A stretch of 43,190 nucleotides of DNA from Variovorax sp. CAN15 (GTDB lineage Bacteria > Pseudomonadota > Gammaproteobacteria > Burkholderiales > Burkholderiaceae_C). Shown here in pieces: positions 8,459-18,458 of the stretch. Each line of letters starts with the position of its first letter. Position 1 is the first letter of the stretch. The notes under the pieces are model-generated. The model made no database searches. It was not told the DNA's origin and saw nothing but the letters and a program-made list of their open reading frames with translations. Made by a program: the position numbers and the translations under genes. Where the stretch lies: contig NZ_JASMRZ010000004.1 of NCBI RefSeq assembly GCF_030462475.1, positions 170,644 through 213,833 of the forward strand, written 5' to 3'.

Positions 8459-9631
8459 TCATCGAACCACAGCAATCTGCGAACGGATTCCGCCCTTGTA
8501 CGTGAACAAAGTCAGCGCGCCGTTCCTGATGTCTCCCTTTTCGTCGAAGGCGATGGTTCCGGTCAGCCCCTTGTATTTCACCTTGCCTAGTTCAGGCAGA
8601 TACACGGAAGGCTCCGGCGAGCCGGCCTTGACCATCGCATCGGCCAACACGCCTATCGCGTCATAGACGTACGGTGCGTAGATCTGCACGTCTACACCGT
8701 TCTTTTCCTTGAATCTGGTTTTGAACTCCTCCAGCGCTTGCCTGGCGTCGTCATCGACGCCCCCCGCCACGGCGCATACAACCGCCCCCTCGCCCACGGC
8801 ATCCCCAGCGAGCTTCGGAAGTTCGGTGCTGCACATTCCGTCGCCGCCCATGAATTTCGCGTCAATTCCGAGCTGCCTGGCCTGCTTGAGCATCGGGCCG
8901 CCGACGGCGTCCATGCCGCCGAAGAACAGCACGTCGGGCCTGGCTGCCTTCAGCTTGGTCAAGATGGCGTTGAAGTCGGTCGACTTGTCGGTGGTGAACT
9001 CGTGGCCCACGATGGTGGCGCCAGCAGACTTGGCCGACTTCTCGAACTCCTCGGCGACGCCCTGGCCGTAGGCGGTGCGGTCGTCGATCACGGCGATGTT
9101 CCTGGCCTTGAGCGTTTCGACGGCGTACTTGCCCAACGTGCTGCCGAGTTGCATGTCGTCGGCCACGACGCGGAAGGCGGTCTTGAAGCCTTGGCGCGTG
9201 TACTTAGGGTTGGTTGCCGAAGGCGAGATCTGCGGAATGCCGGCGTCGCTGTACAGCCTGGAGGCGGGAATGGTCGTGCCCGAGTTCATGTGACCGACCA
9301 CGCCTTTGACGTTTTCGTCGATCAGCTTCTGGGCCACTGCGGTGCCCTGCTTCGGATCACCTGCATCGTCTTCGGGCACCAGTTCGAATTTGGCGGTCCT
9401 GCTACCGATCTTGAGCCTCTTTGCATTCAGGTCTTCGATGGCCATCCTGGCGCCGAGCTCGTTGTCCTTGCCGAGGTGGGCGATGGGGCCGCTGGTCGGG
9501 CCGGCGTGCCCGATCCTGACGATCAGCATCTCTCCGTCCGGGGCCATTGCTGCAGGTGCCACGGCTTCTTCTTTCTTGCCGCAAGCCGTCAGGGTGAGTG
9601 CGGCCAAGACCGCAATCCATTTAAATTGCAT
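8459..9631 (-). CDS. Branched-chain amino acid-type ABC substrate-binding lipoprotein (LivJ/K-like)
   Basis: A 390-residue type I periplasmic binding protein. The start ATG at 9631 (MQFKWIAVLAALTLTACGKK) has GGAGCTC upstream and gives a lipoprotein signal peptide with lipobox LTAC. The mature protein has the Peripla_BP_6 pattern: IGHAGPTSGPIAHLGKDNELGARMA, VVGHMNSGTTIPAS, and IPQISPSATNPKYT. These binders usually feed LivHMGF permeases, but none is encoded here, so it must work with a permease elsewhere. It is the last gene of the minus-strand arm of the kyn-type cluster, 164 nt after the aldehyde dehydrogenase, so it could take up an aromatic or amino-acid substrate of this pathway. Confidence 0.88.
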   Translation of the reverse strand: MQFKWIAVLAALTLTACGKKEEAVAPAAMAPDGEMLIVRIGHAGPTSGPIAHLGKDNELGARMAIEDLNAKRLKIGSRTAKFELVPEDDAGDPKQGTAVAQKLIDENVKGVVGHMNSGTTIPASRLYSDAGIPQISPSATNPKYTRQGFKTAFRVVADDMQLGSTLGKYAVETLKARNIAVIDDRTAYGQGVAEEFEKSAKSAGATIVGHEFTTDKSTDFNAILTKLKAARPDVLFFGGMDAVGGPMLKQARQLGIDAKFMGGDGMCSTELPKLAGDAVGEGAVVCAVAGGVDDDARQALEEFKTRFKEKNGVDVQIYAPYVYDAIGVLADAMVKAGSPEPSVYLPELGKVKYKGLTGTIAFDEKGDIRNGALTLFTYKGGIRSQIAVVR

Positions 9632-9795
9632 AAGAGCTCCAGAGCATGGTGGGGAAAACAAGTCGAAAACCGTAGTGCGATTCGGCGTTCAGGCTGCTCA
9701 AGCTTCTCTCCGCCAACCAGCGGCACCCTCGTGCTTGCCCGGCGTCGTTGACGGAGGAGCCGATCGAAAGACGCTGCTCAAGCGCAGCAGGCGTA

Positions 9796-11229
9796 TCAGA
9801 GCGCCATCTTGTGGGACACGGTCTTCACCACGGTGTAGTGCAGAAGACCTTCCGCGCCGCCTTCACGACCAAATCCACTGGCCTTGACCCCGCCAAAAGG
9901 CGTTTCGGCAACCGATGCCTCCAAGGTATTGAAGGAGAGATTTCCCGTTTCGATTCCGTCGATCATCCGATCCACGTTGGCCGCTGAATGCGTGAGCCCG
10001 TAAGCGGCGAGGCCGAAAGGCAGCGAGTTCGCCTTTGCAATGGCCTCATCCAGGGTGGAGACCCTGTTGATGATGGCGATCGGCCCGAAGGGCTCCTCCT
10101 GCATGACCTTCGCGTTGTCAGGAACGTCCGCCAGGACCGTTGGCGCAAAGAAGTACCCCTTGCCTCCGATCCGGTGCCCCCCGGCAAGTGTTCTTGCGCC
10201 TCTGGCAGCCGCATCTTCCGAAAGGGCCGTCAGCGCTTCGATGCGCCGGCCGCTGGCCACGGGCCCCATCCCGGTTTTCTCCTCGATGCTGTTGCCAACC
10301 ACGATTGCCGCCGCATGCGCGGCGAAAGCATCGGCAAAACGATCGAAGACTTTCTCGTGGACGAAGAAGCGCGTTGGCGAAGTGCACACCTGTCCCGCGT
10401 TGCGCATCTTCCTCGTGGCCGACAGCACGCCGGCCTTGTATGGGTCCACGTCGTCGCAAACGATCACCGGTGCATGGCCGCCCAGTTCCATGAGCACCGG
10501 CTTGCCATGCCGTGCGGCGAGTCCTGTGAGGTGCCGGCCGACGGCCGTCGAACCCGTGAAGGCGACCATCCGCACCTGGTCGTGCGGGATCAGATAACTC
10601 GAAATCTCGGCCGGAATGCCGAACACGAGGTTCAGGACACCAGGGGGAAGCCCCGCATCATGGAAGGCGCGTGCAATATGCACAGCGCCGCCCGGGGTCT
10701 CTTCGGCCGCCTTCAGGATGATCGAGCAACCGGAAGCCAGGGCGCCCGCCACCTTGCGCGCAGGTTGGCTCATCGGAAAATTCCATGGCGAAAAGGCTGC
10801 GACCGTACCGATGGGCTGATGCACCGTCATGTACCGGATCCCGGGCTCGCTTGGAATGACGCGGCCATACATGCGCTGTGCCTCGCCGGCATCCCATTCA
10901 AAGAATTCGCAGCCACGGATCACTTCCATGCGCGCCTGCCTGATCGGCTTGCCCAACTCCGAGCTGATGGCGTAGGCGATCTCTTCATTGCGCTCGCGCA
11001 GGAGCGCACTGGCGCGCATCATGATTTCAGCGCGTTTTCGCGGTGCGGTACGGCTCCATGTCTTCAAGCCTTTTGCCGCGGCTTCGAGCGCATCGTCGAG
11101 GTCGGATTGCCGCGCAACGGGCAACGCACCGATGGTGGATTCGTCCGAGGGGTTGATGACCGGCATCGTCTCGGACGCGGAGCGCCATTGTCCGTCTATG
11201 TACAGTTTCAGATCGGGATAGGTAGGCAT
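9796..11229 (-). CDS. NAD(P)-dependent aldehyde dehydrogenase
   Basis: A 477-residue ALDH with the full catalytic set: Asn150 in SPWNFP, the GSTAVG cofactor loop (about 226-231), Glu248 in MELGG, and nucleophile Cys282 in AGQVCTSP. It oxidises an aldehyde to an acid. The sequence around Cys282 resembles the succinate-semialdehyde dehydrogenase group rather than the usual 2-aminomuconate semialdehyde dehydrogenase pattern as I remember it. It lies 82 nt downstream of 3-hydroxyanthranilate 3,4-dioxygenase, whose product is a semialdehyde (ACMS) or, after decarboxylation, 2-aminomuconate semialdehyde. The neighbouring genes therefore point to one of these as substrate. The start MPTYPDLKLY at 11229 is at the family's normal N-terminus. 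Confidence 0.9.
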   Translation of the reverse strand: MPTYPDLKLYIDGQWRSASETMPVINPSDESTIGALPVARQSDLDDALEAAAKGLKTWSRTAPRKRAEIMMRASALLRERNEEIAYAISSELGKPIRQARMEVIRGCEFFEWDAGEAQRMYGRVIPSEPGIRYMTVHQPIGTVAAFSPWNFPMSQPARKVAGALASGCSIILKAAEETPGGAVHIARAFHDAGLPPGVLNLVFGIPAEISSYLIPHDQVRMVAFTGSTAVGRHLTGLAARHGKPVLMELGGHAPVIVCDDVDPYKAGVLSATRKMRNAGQVCTSPTRFFVHEKVFDRFADAFAAHAAAIVVGNSIEEKTGMGPVASGRRIEALTALSEDAAARGARTLAGGHRIGGKGYFFAPTVLADVPDNAKVMQEEPFGPIAIINRVSTLDEAIAKANSLPFGLAAYGLTHSAANVDRMIDGIETGNLSFNTLEASVAETPFGGVKASGFGREGGAEGLLHYTVVKTVSHKMAL

Positions 11230-11311
11230 GGTGTGCTCGGCAGATGGAAGGCCCACGGCTGCCGGATGAATGAGTGTTGAATGGATGAACGTTGAAGCCG
11301 AAGCGCGGCAC

Positions 11312-12687
<1,376 letters not shown>

Positions 12688-12716
12688 TCAGTGCTCCTTT
12701 TCTTCCATGGTCCGGC

Positions 12717-13679
12717 TCAGACCTGCTTGAGACCGCTGCGGGCGAACGCTTCGCGTGCTGCTGCCTTCTGCCCTTCGGTCAAGTTCAGAAGAGGCCGGCG
12801 CACCGGGCCTCCGACCTGGCCCAGCAGCTCCAGCCAGTACTTCGAGTACGCCTGGGGTGTGCCGCTCGGGCGTGCCGCACGGAAAGCGGTGCGTGCGGGT
12901 TCCAGGCTGTCGCGTATCGCACGCGCCTCGGCCAGCTTGCCTTCGAATGCGAGTTGTGTGTAGGCATTGATGCGCTGGTCGACCGCGGTCTGCAACAGGA
13001 ACGGCGGGGTAGAGCACAGGTACAGCCGCCAGCCGAGTTCGACGATGTTGTCCAGCCATTCCTCCTCCGAGGCTGTGCTGACGAGGATCCTGTCGCCGGC
13101 CAGCCGTGTCAGTTCACGGTACAGCACGCGATCGACGCTGTACTTGATGGCGACGATGTTGGGCAGCTCCGCGATGCGCGCGCACAGCTCGGGGCTCATC
13201 ACATAGCCACAATCCGGGTGATTCCACAAGGCGATGCCGATGTCCAACTGCTCGCTGAGGTAGCGGTAGTACTCGTAGACCGTTTCTTCGACGTCCTGGT
13301 GGAAGTGCAGGACGGGGCTGTGCACGACGATGTAGTCGGCGCCGATGTCCTGCGAATGGCGAGCCAGGGCAAGCACAACGTCCAGATTGGCATCCGAGCA
13401 GGAACTCACGATGCCGCAATGGCCAGCCGCTTCCTCGACAGCGATCTCGAAGCTTCGTTTGCGCTCTGCCAGCGACATGGAGAAGAACTCTCCCTGCTTG
13501 CCGGTGACGAACAATCCACCCAGCCGCAGCGTGTGCACCCAATGGCGCAGATTTCGGCGGAATCCCCCTTCATCGAACGACAGGTCTTCGCGGAATGGCG
13601 TGACGGTCGCGGCCCAGACGCCACGGAAATGTTCGCGGGCATAGGCCTTGGCATCTTGCTTGCGGTACTTGCGGTTCAT
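12717..13679 (-). CDS. DHDPS/N-acetylneuraminate lyase-family aldolase, divergent
   Basis: A 320-residue class I aldolase-fold protein. The Schiff-base Lys is Lys179 in NIVAIKYS, and the N-terminus VWAATVTPF and LFVTGKQGEF correspond to family substrate-binding loops. The PYY-type segment that carries the catalytic Tyr of dihydrodipicolinate synthase reads HSPVLHFH (about residues 120-127), so that Tyr is lost. It is unlikely to be lysine-pathway DapA; a catabolic 2-oxoacid aldolase, hydratase-aldolase or dehydratase is more likely. I chose ATG 13679 (MNRKYRKQDA); the open frame continues upstream without family sequence. It is the first gene of the minus-strand arm, 29 nt before the AspDH-like gene. 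Confidence 0.83.
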   Translation of the reverse strand: MNRKYRKQDAKAYAREHFRGVWAATVTPFREDLSFDEGGFRRNLRHWVHTLRLGGLFVTGKQGEFFSMSLAERKRSFEIAVEEAAGHCGIVSSCSDANLDVVLALARHSQDIGADYIVVHSPVLHFHQDVEETVYEYYRYLSEQLDIGIALWNHPDCGYVMSPELCARIAELPNIVAIKYSVDRVLYRELTRLAGDRILVSTASEEEWLDNIVELGWRLYLCSTPPFLLQTAVDQRINAYTQLAFEGKLAEARAIRDSLEPARTAFRAARPSGTPQAYSKYWLELLGQVGGPVRRPLLNLTEGQKAAAREAFARSGLKQV

Positions 13680-14136
13680 GGAGCTGCTTTCTTGAAAAGG
13701 GTTGTTGCCTATCGCACCGGATGTGTTGCGGCGGCACAGAGCGCATCGGGGCGGAGTCGACCGGCGGCATGGGAATCTGCCCCGCCAGGCGGCGAAGTCG
13801 GGGCCACACGCCGCCTCCTTTTTCCCGCTCCGCACTCTTGGTTGCGATGCGTCGGATTTGGCCGTCTTGTGGGCGTCACAACAAGCGAAATACTTTGAAG
13901 GATTGCTCAGCGTTTCTGCAAAGTCGCCAAGGTCCGTTTCGCCTCGGGCGCTGCATTCACCGTGATGTCGGGCGAGACGGGAGGGCGCTGTCTCGATGCG
14001 TGCCGGAGGCGCGGCGCATGACACGGGCGAGACCAGTCGCCGACGTCACCATGCACGCCGGTCGTTGCGAGCTGCCGCGAAATGCAAGAGCCGAAGCAAC
14101 GAGCCGCCCCCATCGCGGCCCGCATAGGTAACTTCC
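13680..14136 (-). other. 457-nt region without a recognisable gene
   Basis: This lies between the start of the aldolase gene and the stop of the Lrp-type regulator. Open frames on both strands here show no family motif and no RBS. It should contain the promoter of the minus-strand arm, but I could not identify convincing -35/-10 boxes. Confidence 0.6.
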
Positions 14137-14607
14137 TTATTCGGGAATCGGAACGCCGATCGCCGCTTTCACTTCCTGCATGGCGAAGCTGCTGCGCAGC
14201 ATCTTCACGCCCGGCAATCGCCTGAGCTTGTGCTGCATCAGCGTCGAGTAGCGCTCAAGATCCTGTGCGACGACAAGCAGGATGAAGTCCTCCGGACCGG
14301 ACACGCCGTAGCAGGCAATCACCTCCGGGATGTCTTTCACGCTTTGCTCGAACTGCATCGAGTGCGCTTCGTCCTGGCTGTCGATGCTGATCGTCACGAA
14401 CACAAGCACTCCCCATCCAAGCGCTCGCCGGTCCAGCCTTGCCTGATAGCCCGCGATGACTCCTGCTTCTTCCAGCCGCCTGACGCGCCGCCAACTCGGT
14501 GACTGCGAAAGATGAGTGAGCTCCGCCAGCTCGGTGCTGGTCAGGCGACCGTTCAGCTGAAGCTCCCGCAGCACCAGACGGTCGATTCGATCCAGATCTA
14601 TTTGCAT
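14137..14607 (-). CDS. kynR: Lrp/AsnC-family regulator, KynR-like
   Basis: A 156-residue Lrp/AsnC protein: N-terminal helix-turn-helix (LDRIDRLVLRELQLNGRLTS, LSQSPSWRRVRRLEEAG, residues 4-50) and a C-terminal RAM ligand domain with VSGPEDFILLVVAQDLERY. It is divergent from kynU over 109 nt. In Pseudomonas an Lrp-type protein, KynR, activates kyn genes in response to kynurenine, and the position here argues for the same role. The assignment to KynR is by context. The arms of both operons could be under its control, since the minus-strand arm begins just downstream of its 3' end. Confidence 0.87.
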   Translation of the reverse strand: MQIDLDRIDRLVLRELQLNGRLTSTELAELTHLSQSPSWRRVRRLEEAGVIAGYQARLDRRALGWGVLVFVTISIDSQDEAHSMQFEQSVKDIPEVIACYGVSGPEDFILLVVAQDLERYSTLMQHKLRRLPGVKMLRSSFAMQEVKAAIGVPIPE

Positions 14608-14615
14608 GATTTATC

Positions 14616-14640
14616 CAATCGTAAAGAGATATTGAGATTG
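14616..14640 (+). promoter_or_regulatory. Candidate KynR operator between kynR and kynU
   Basis: The inverted repeat CAATC-N15-GATTG (14616-14620 / 14636-14640) lies in an AT-rich stretch beside the kynR start, in a window that is otherwise GC-rich. Lrp-type regulators favour AT-rich, dyad-symmetric sites. No binding is shown. Confidence 0.35.
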
Positions 14641-14716
14641 ATTAGTCGTGATGGGCGGTATTCAGGCGCCATAAAGCCTAACAAATGCGCATCATGCTGC
14701 ATACACTTTCTTTCCC

Positions 14717-15970
14717 ATGAACACCCCTGAACCTACGAAATCGATCCCTTTGACGCGAGAGTTCTGCCTCGGGTTGGACATCGAAGACCCTTTGTCCGCG
14801 CACCGTGCACGCTTTCAGTTGCCGCAAGGCGTGATCTACCTGGACGGCAATTCGCTGGGAGCCCTTCCCAAGAGCGTTCCGCAGAGGCTCCGCGAGGCCG
14901 TGGAGGTGGAGTGGGGGGATGGATTGATCCGCTCGTGGAACGACGCCGCCTGGTATCCCGCCCCGCAACGTGTGGGCTCCCAGATCGCCCGCCTGATCGG
15001 CGCGGGACCGCGCGAAGTCATCGCTGCCGACTCGACATCCGTGAACCTGTTCAAGGTCTTGTGTGCGGCTCTGCGGATGAGGCCGGGGCGCAATGTCATC
15101 CTGGGAGAGAAGGACAACTTTCCGACCGATGCATACATCGCCGATGGCGTGAGCAGGCTGATGGGAGCGCAGTTCCGTGCGGTCGAGGCTTCGGATGTTC
15201 TCGACGCCATTGACGAGACCGTCGCCATTGTTTCGCTCACCCACGTGAACTACCGCACGGGGCGTCTCTACGACATGGCGGCGATCACCGCGCGCGCCCA
15301 CGAGGCAGGCGCGCTGGTGGTATGGGACCTGTGCCATACGGCCGGGGCGATGCCCTGCGACCTGAATGGCTGCGGTGCCGACTTCGCGGTGGGCTGCGGC
15401 TACAAGTACCTTAATGGTGGCCCGGGCGCTCCGGCGTTCGTCTTTGTCGCCGAACGCCATCAGGAGGCTTTGGATCAGCCGCTGTCGGGTTGGCACGGCC
15501 ACGCGAAGCCTTTCGAATTCGTCCAGCAGTATCAACCGGCGACGGGCATCGACCGGATGCTCGTCGGCACGGCGCCTCAACTGGGGCTGATCGCGCTGGA
15601 GGAAGCCCTGCATGCGTTCGACGACGTCGACATGGCCGCTCTGCGTCGCAAGAGCGAACGGATGACCGAGCTCTTCATCGAGCTTGTAGACCAGGAACTG
15701 GACGGTTTCACCGTGGCGACGCCGCGCGAAGCGACCCTGCGTGGCAGCCAGGTGTCGCTGGCGCACGAACACGGCTACGCGATCATGCAGGTCCTCATCG
15801 AGCGAGGCGTCATCGGCGACTTCCGTGCACCGAACATCCTGCGCTTCGGATTTGCGGTGCTCTATCTGCGTTTTGCCGACGTGTGGGACGCCGTGGCGCA
15901 GATCAAGGATGTGATGGCCACAGGCGCGTGGAAGAGCGACCGGTACATGGTGCGCAAGGCAGTCACGTGA
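14717..15970 (+). CDS. kynU: Kynureninase
   Basis: Kynureninase is a PLP enzyme that hydrolyses kynurenine to anthranilate plus alanine, or 3-hydroxykynurenine to 3-hydroxyanthranilate. The 417-residue product has the family motifs IYLDGNSLGALP (residues 40-51), WYPAPQRVG, and VVWDLCHTAGAMP. The PLP Lys is Lys230 in GCGYKYLNGGPG, close to the K227 of the Pseudomonas enzyme, and the C-terminus RFGFAVLYLRFADVWDAV is typical. The length is normal. It opens the plus-strand arm and is divergent from the Lrp-type regulator. With 3-hydroxyanthranilate dioxygenase in the other arm, the 3-hydroxykynurenine reaction may be the relevant one. Confidence 0.97.
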   Translation: MNTPEPTKSIPLTREFCLGLDIEDPLSAHRARFQLPQGVIYLDGNSLGALPKSVPQRLREAVEVEWGDGLIRSWNDAAWYPAPQRVGSQIARLIGAGPREVIAADSTSVNLFKVLCAALRMRPGRNVILGEKDNFPTDAYIADGVSRLMGAQFRAVEASDVLDAIDETVAIVSLTHVNYRTGRLYDMAAITARAHEAGALVVWDLCHTAGAMPCDLNGCGADFAVGCGYKYLNGGPGAPAFVFVAERHQEALDQPLSGWHGHAKPFEFVQQYQPATGIDRMLVGTAPQLGLIALEEALHAFDDVDMAALRRKSERMTELFIELVDQELDGFTVATPREATLRGSQVSLAHEHGYAIMQVLIERGVIGDFRAPNILRFGFAVLYLRFADVWDAVAQIKDVMATGAWKSDRYMVRKAVT

Positions 15971-16003
15971 ACTTGTTGCCACCCGTCTCTCGTGTGTTTT
16001 GCC

Positions 16004-17419
16004 ATGTCCTCGGTTGCAGCGATGAACAATGACCTTCCAGGTCGGCTGGTCGATCTCCTGGGAGCGTCGGCCGTCAAAGTCGGCGACGCCGTTCCACCTC
16101 ATCACGCGACGGATTGGAGCGGCATGGTGCCAGTGAGGCCCCTTGCACTGGTCATGCCATCCAGCACCGAAGAGGTCGCCAGCGTCCTGCGGCTGTGCCA
16201 TCGTTTCCACACACCCGTGGTGCCGCAGGGAGGGCTCACCGGTCTGGCCGGCGGTGCGAGGCCCGTGGCCAACGGCATTGCGCTTTCGCTGGCGCGGATG
16301 AGCGCCATAGGCCCGATCGACAAGCAGGAGTCCTGCGTGGAGGTTCAAGCAGGCGCGACGCTCCAGGCCGTACAGGAGGCCGCGCAGGCAGAGGGTCTCT
16401 CGTTCGGGATCGATCTGGGCGCGCGCGGCTCCTGCCAGATCGGCGGCAACCTGTCGACCAACGCCGGCGGCATGGGAGTCATCCAGTCCGGGATGATGCG
16501 CGAACAGATGCTGGGCCTGGAGGTCGTGATGGCCGATGGCGGCATCCTGAACATGCTGCGGCCCATGTTGAAGAACAACACCGGCTACGACCTCAAGCAA
16601 CTCTTCGTGGGCGCCGAGGGAACTCTTGGCGTGATCACGCGTGCCTTGCTCAAGCTCCGTCCCGAGGTGCGTTCCAGGACGACCGCTTTTCTCGCGCTCC
16701 CTGACTACAACAGCGCGATCGTGTCATTGAGACGGCTGCAGACCAGCTTTCCGGGCGCCGTCGCGGCGTTCGAGCTGATGTGGGAAGACTTCCATCGGCT
16801 CGCCATCGCCTGGAACGCCATGGCGCCTCCCTTCGTCGAGCGCTACCCTCTGTTCGCCTTGATCGACATCGATGGCCATGAGGACGCTTCGACGACCGCT
16901 CAGCTGGAGAGCGTCCTGGCTTCGCTGATGGAAGCAGGTGCGGTTGCGGATGCCGTCATTGCCCAGGCCAGCGCGCAATCGCGCGCGCTCTGGCGCGGCC
17001 GCGAGATCCCGGCCGAGTTCCATTCGCGGATGCACCCCATCAGCTTCGACATCAGCCTGCCGGTGTCGAAGCTCGGCGATTTTGCGGAGAGCTGCGTGGC
17101 AGCCATGTCGCAACGGTGGCCCGGCCATCGAACGGTGCGCTTCGGCCATCTCGGCGATGGCAATTTGCATCTGACGACGGATGCGAGATCGATCGACGCC
17201 TCTCCCGAAGAAGCCGAACGCACGGTGGAGCACTTCGTTTTCGATCTCGTGGCGCAGATGGGAGGCAGCGTGTCTGCGGAGCACGGGATCGGGCTTTTGA
17301 AAAAGCCATACCTCCGCTTCAGCCGCACCGAGAGCGAGATCGCCGCAATGCGTTCGGTAAAGGCGGCATTCGATCCACTGAATCTGCTCAATCCCGGAAA
17401 GATCTTCGATCTGTCCTGA
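16004..17419 (+). CDS. FAD-binding 2-hydroxyacid dehydrogenase (GlcD / D-2-hydroxyglutarate dehydrogenase type)
   Basis: A 471-residue flavoprotein of the vanillyl-alcohol-oxidase/PCMH fold. The FAD domain shows VVPQGGLTGLAGGA (about residues 69-82) and GGNLSTNAGGMGVIQSG. The C-terminal FAD-oxidase-C domain has GHLGDGNLHL and SAEHGIGLLKK, which carry substrate- and metal-binding His residues. The family oxidises D-2-hydroxyacids such as D-lactate, glycolate and D-2-hydroxyglutarate and passes electrons to a carrier. Possible starts are ATG 16004 and ATG 16022, neither with a clear RBS; I chose 16004. It lies between kynU and the Bug gene, so a hydroxyacid intermediate of the lower pathway is a likely substrate. 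The exact one is unknown. Confidence 0.85.
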   Translation: MSSVAAMNNDLPGRLVDLLGASAVKVGDAVPPHHATDWSGMVPVRPLALVMPSSTEEVASVLRLCHRFHTPVVPQGGLTGLAGGARPVANGIALSLARMSAIGPIDKQESCVEVQAGATLQAVQEAAQAEGLSFGIDLGARGSCQIGGNLSTNAGGMGVIQSGMMREQMLGLEVVMADGGILNMLRPMLKNNTGYDLKQLFVGAEGTLGVITRALLKLRPEVRSRTTAFLALPDYNSAIVSLRRLQTSFPGAVAAFELMWEDFHRLAIAWNAMAPPFVERYPLFALIDIDGHEDASTTAQLESVLASLMEAGAVADAVIAQASAQSRALWRGREIPAEFHSRMHPISFDISLPVSKLGDFAESCVAAMSQRWPGHRTVRFGHLGDGNLHLTTDARSIDASPEEAERTVEHFVFDLVAQMGGSVSAEHGIGLLKKPYLRFSRTESEIAAMRSVKAAFDPLNLLNPGKIFDLS

Positions 17420-17468
17420 GCCCCTTGCCTTTGTCCCTGTTCGACATGAACCTACCGAGAAAAATCAG

Positions 17469-18458
17469 ATGAAACTTGCGGCCCGGCTTGTCCAGCAACT
17501 GAGCGTATCGGCGTTGATTGCATTCGCGCTTGCACCGACTTCGACATTTGCGCAGAGCGATTCCCCCATCCGGATACTCGTGGGCTTCTCTCCGGGCGGG
17601 AGCACCGACATGATTGCGCGCCACCTGGCCCTTGGACTTCAGCGGGAACTGGGGCGGCCCGTGGTCGTCGACAACAAGCCGGGCGCGGGTGGCCAGATCG
17701 CGGCCCAGGCGCTCAAGCAGGCGAAACCCGACGGGCTCACGATCTTCCTGTCCAACAGCCACGCCATTTCGATGATTCCATTGACAGTACGGCAGCCCGG
17801 CTACGACCCCGCCAAGGATTTTTCTCCTATCGCGCTCGTCGCGCTCATCCCCGACGTGCTTGTCGTGAGCACCAGGAGCGTGCCGAGTTCTACGCCGAGC
17901 CTCAAGGATTTTGCTGCCTGGGCCAAGGCCAATCCCGGCAAAGGCAATGTCGGCGTCCCCGCACCCGCCAGCGCGCCGGACTTTGCGGTATCGATGATTT
18001 CTGCCGAGATTTCGGCACAGCTCGTATCGGTGCCCTATCGCGGCGAAGCGCCGTTGATCCAGGACTTGATCGCAGGCCAGATTCCAGCGGGCATCGGCTC
18101 CATCGCCGCGACGCTGCCGGCCGCAAAGGAAGGCAAGATCCGGATCGTCGCGATCAACGGGATGGCGCGCTCGCCGAGCTTGCCCGACGTACCGACCTAC
18201 GGCGAACTCGGCATCGCAGGGTACGAGACCGTCGGATTCACCGCGCTGTACGCACCCGCGGGAACATCCGACGCACTGGTGAAAGCCTATGCTGCTGCAG
18301 CTTCGAAGGTCGTGGGCTCGAAGGATTTCTCCGAGAAGATGACAGCCCTCGGCGCCACCGCGGTGCAGGGCGCACCCGAAGACGTAAAGAAGATGATGCA
18401 CGCCGCCGACGCCAGCTTTGCATCGATGGTCAAGCGCACGGGGTTCCAACCACAATGA
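17469..18458 (+). CDS. Bug-family tripartite tricarboxylate transporter substrate-binding protein
   Basis: A 329-residue periplasmic Bug (TctC) protein. A signal peptide (about residues 1-28, ending TFAQS) precedes the typical strand IRILVGFSPGGSTDMIARHLA, then VVVDNKPGAGGQIAAQALKQAKPDGLT in two blocks, VPYRGEAPLIQDLI, and PDVPTYGELG. Bug proteins bind carboxylates or amidated acids. No TctA/TctB membrane partners are present, which is common in Burkholderiales, where Bug genes are highly amplified. Its stop overlaps the start of the formamidase gene (ATGA), so it is part of the kyn operon and may bind the imported tryptophan-derived compound. Confidence 0.92.
   Translation: MKLAARLVQQLSVSALIAFALAPTSTFAQSDSPIRILVGFSPGGSTDMIARHLALGLQRELGRPVVVDNKPGAGGQIAAQALKQAKPDGLTIFLSNSHAISMIPLTVRQPGYDPAKDFSPIALVALIPDVLVVSTRSVPSSTPSLKDFAAWAKANPGKGNVGVPAPASAPDFAVSMISAEISAQLVSVPYRGEAPLIQDLIAGQIPAGIGSIAATLPAAKEGKIRIVAINGMARSPSLPDVPTYGELGIAGYETVGFTALYAPAGTSDALVKAYAAAASKVVGSKDFSEKMTALGATAVQGAPEDVKKMMHAADASFASMVKRTGFQPQ

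Noticed and set aside
12717..13679. DapA (lysine biosynthesis) as identity of the aldolase
   Set aside because: The catalytic Tyr segment is missing and the neighbours are catabolic.
13721..14131. Plus-strand open frame between the aldolase and the Lrp regulator
   Set aside because: No RBS, no family pattern; Arg/Ser/Pro-rich composition fits a chance frame.
14678..16600. A 640-codon open frame on the minus strand across kynU and the FAD dehydrogenase gene
   Set aside because: The plus strand encodes two clearly recognised proteins; the antisense frame has low-complexity His/Arg-rich sequence.
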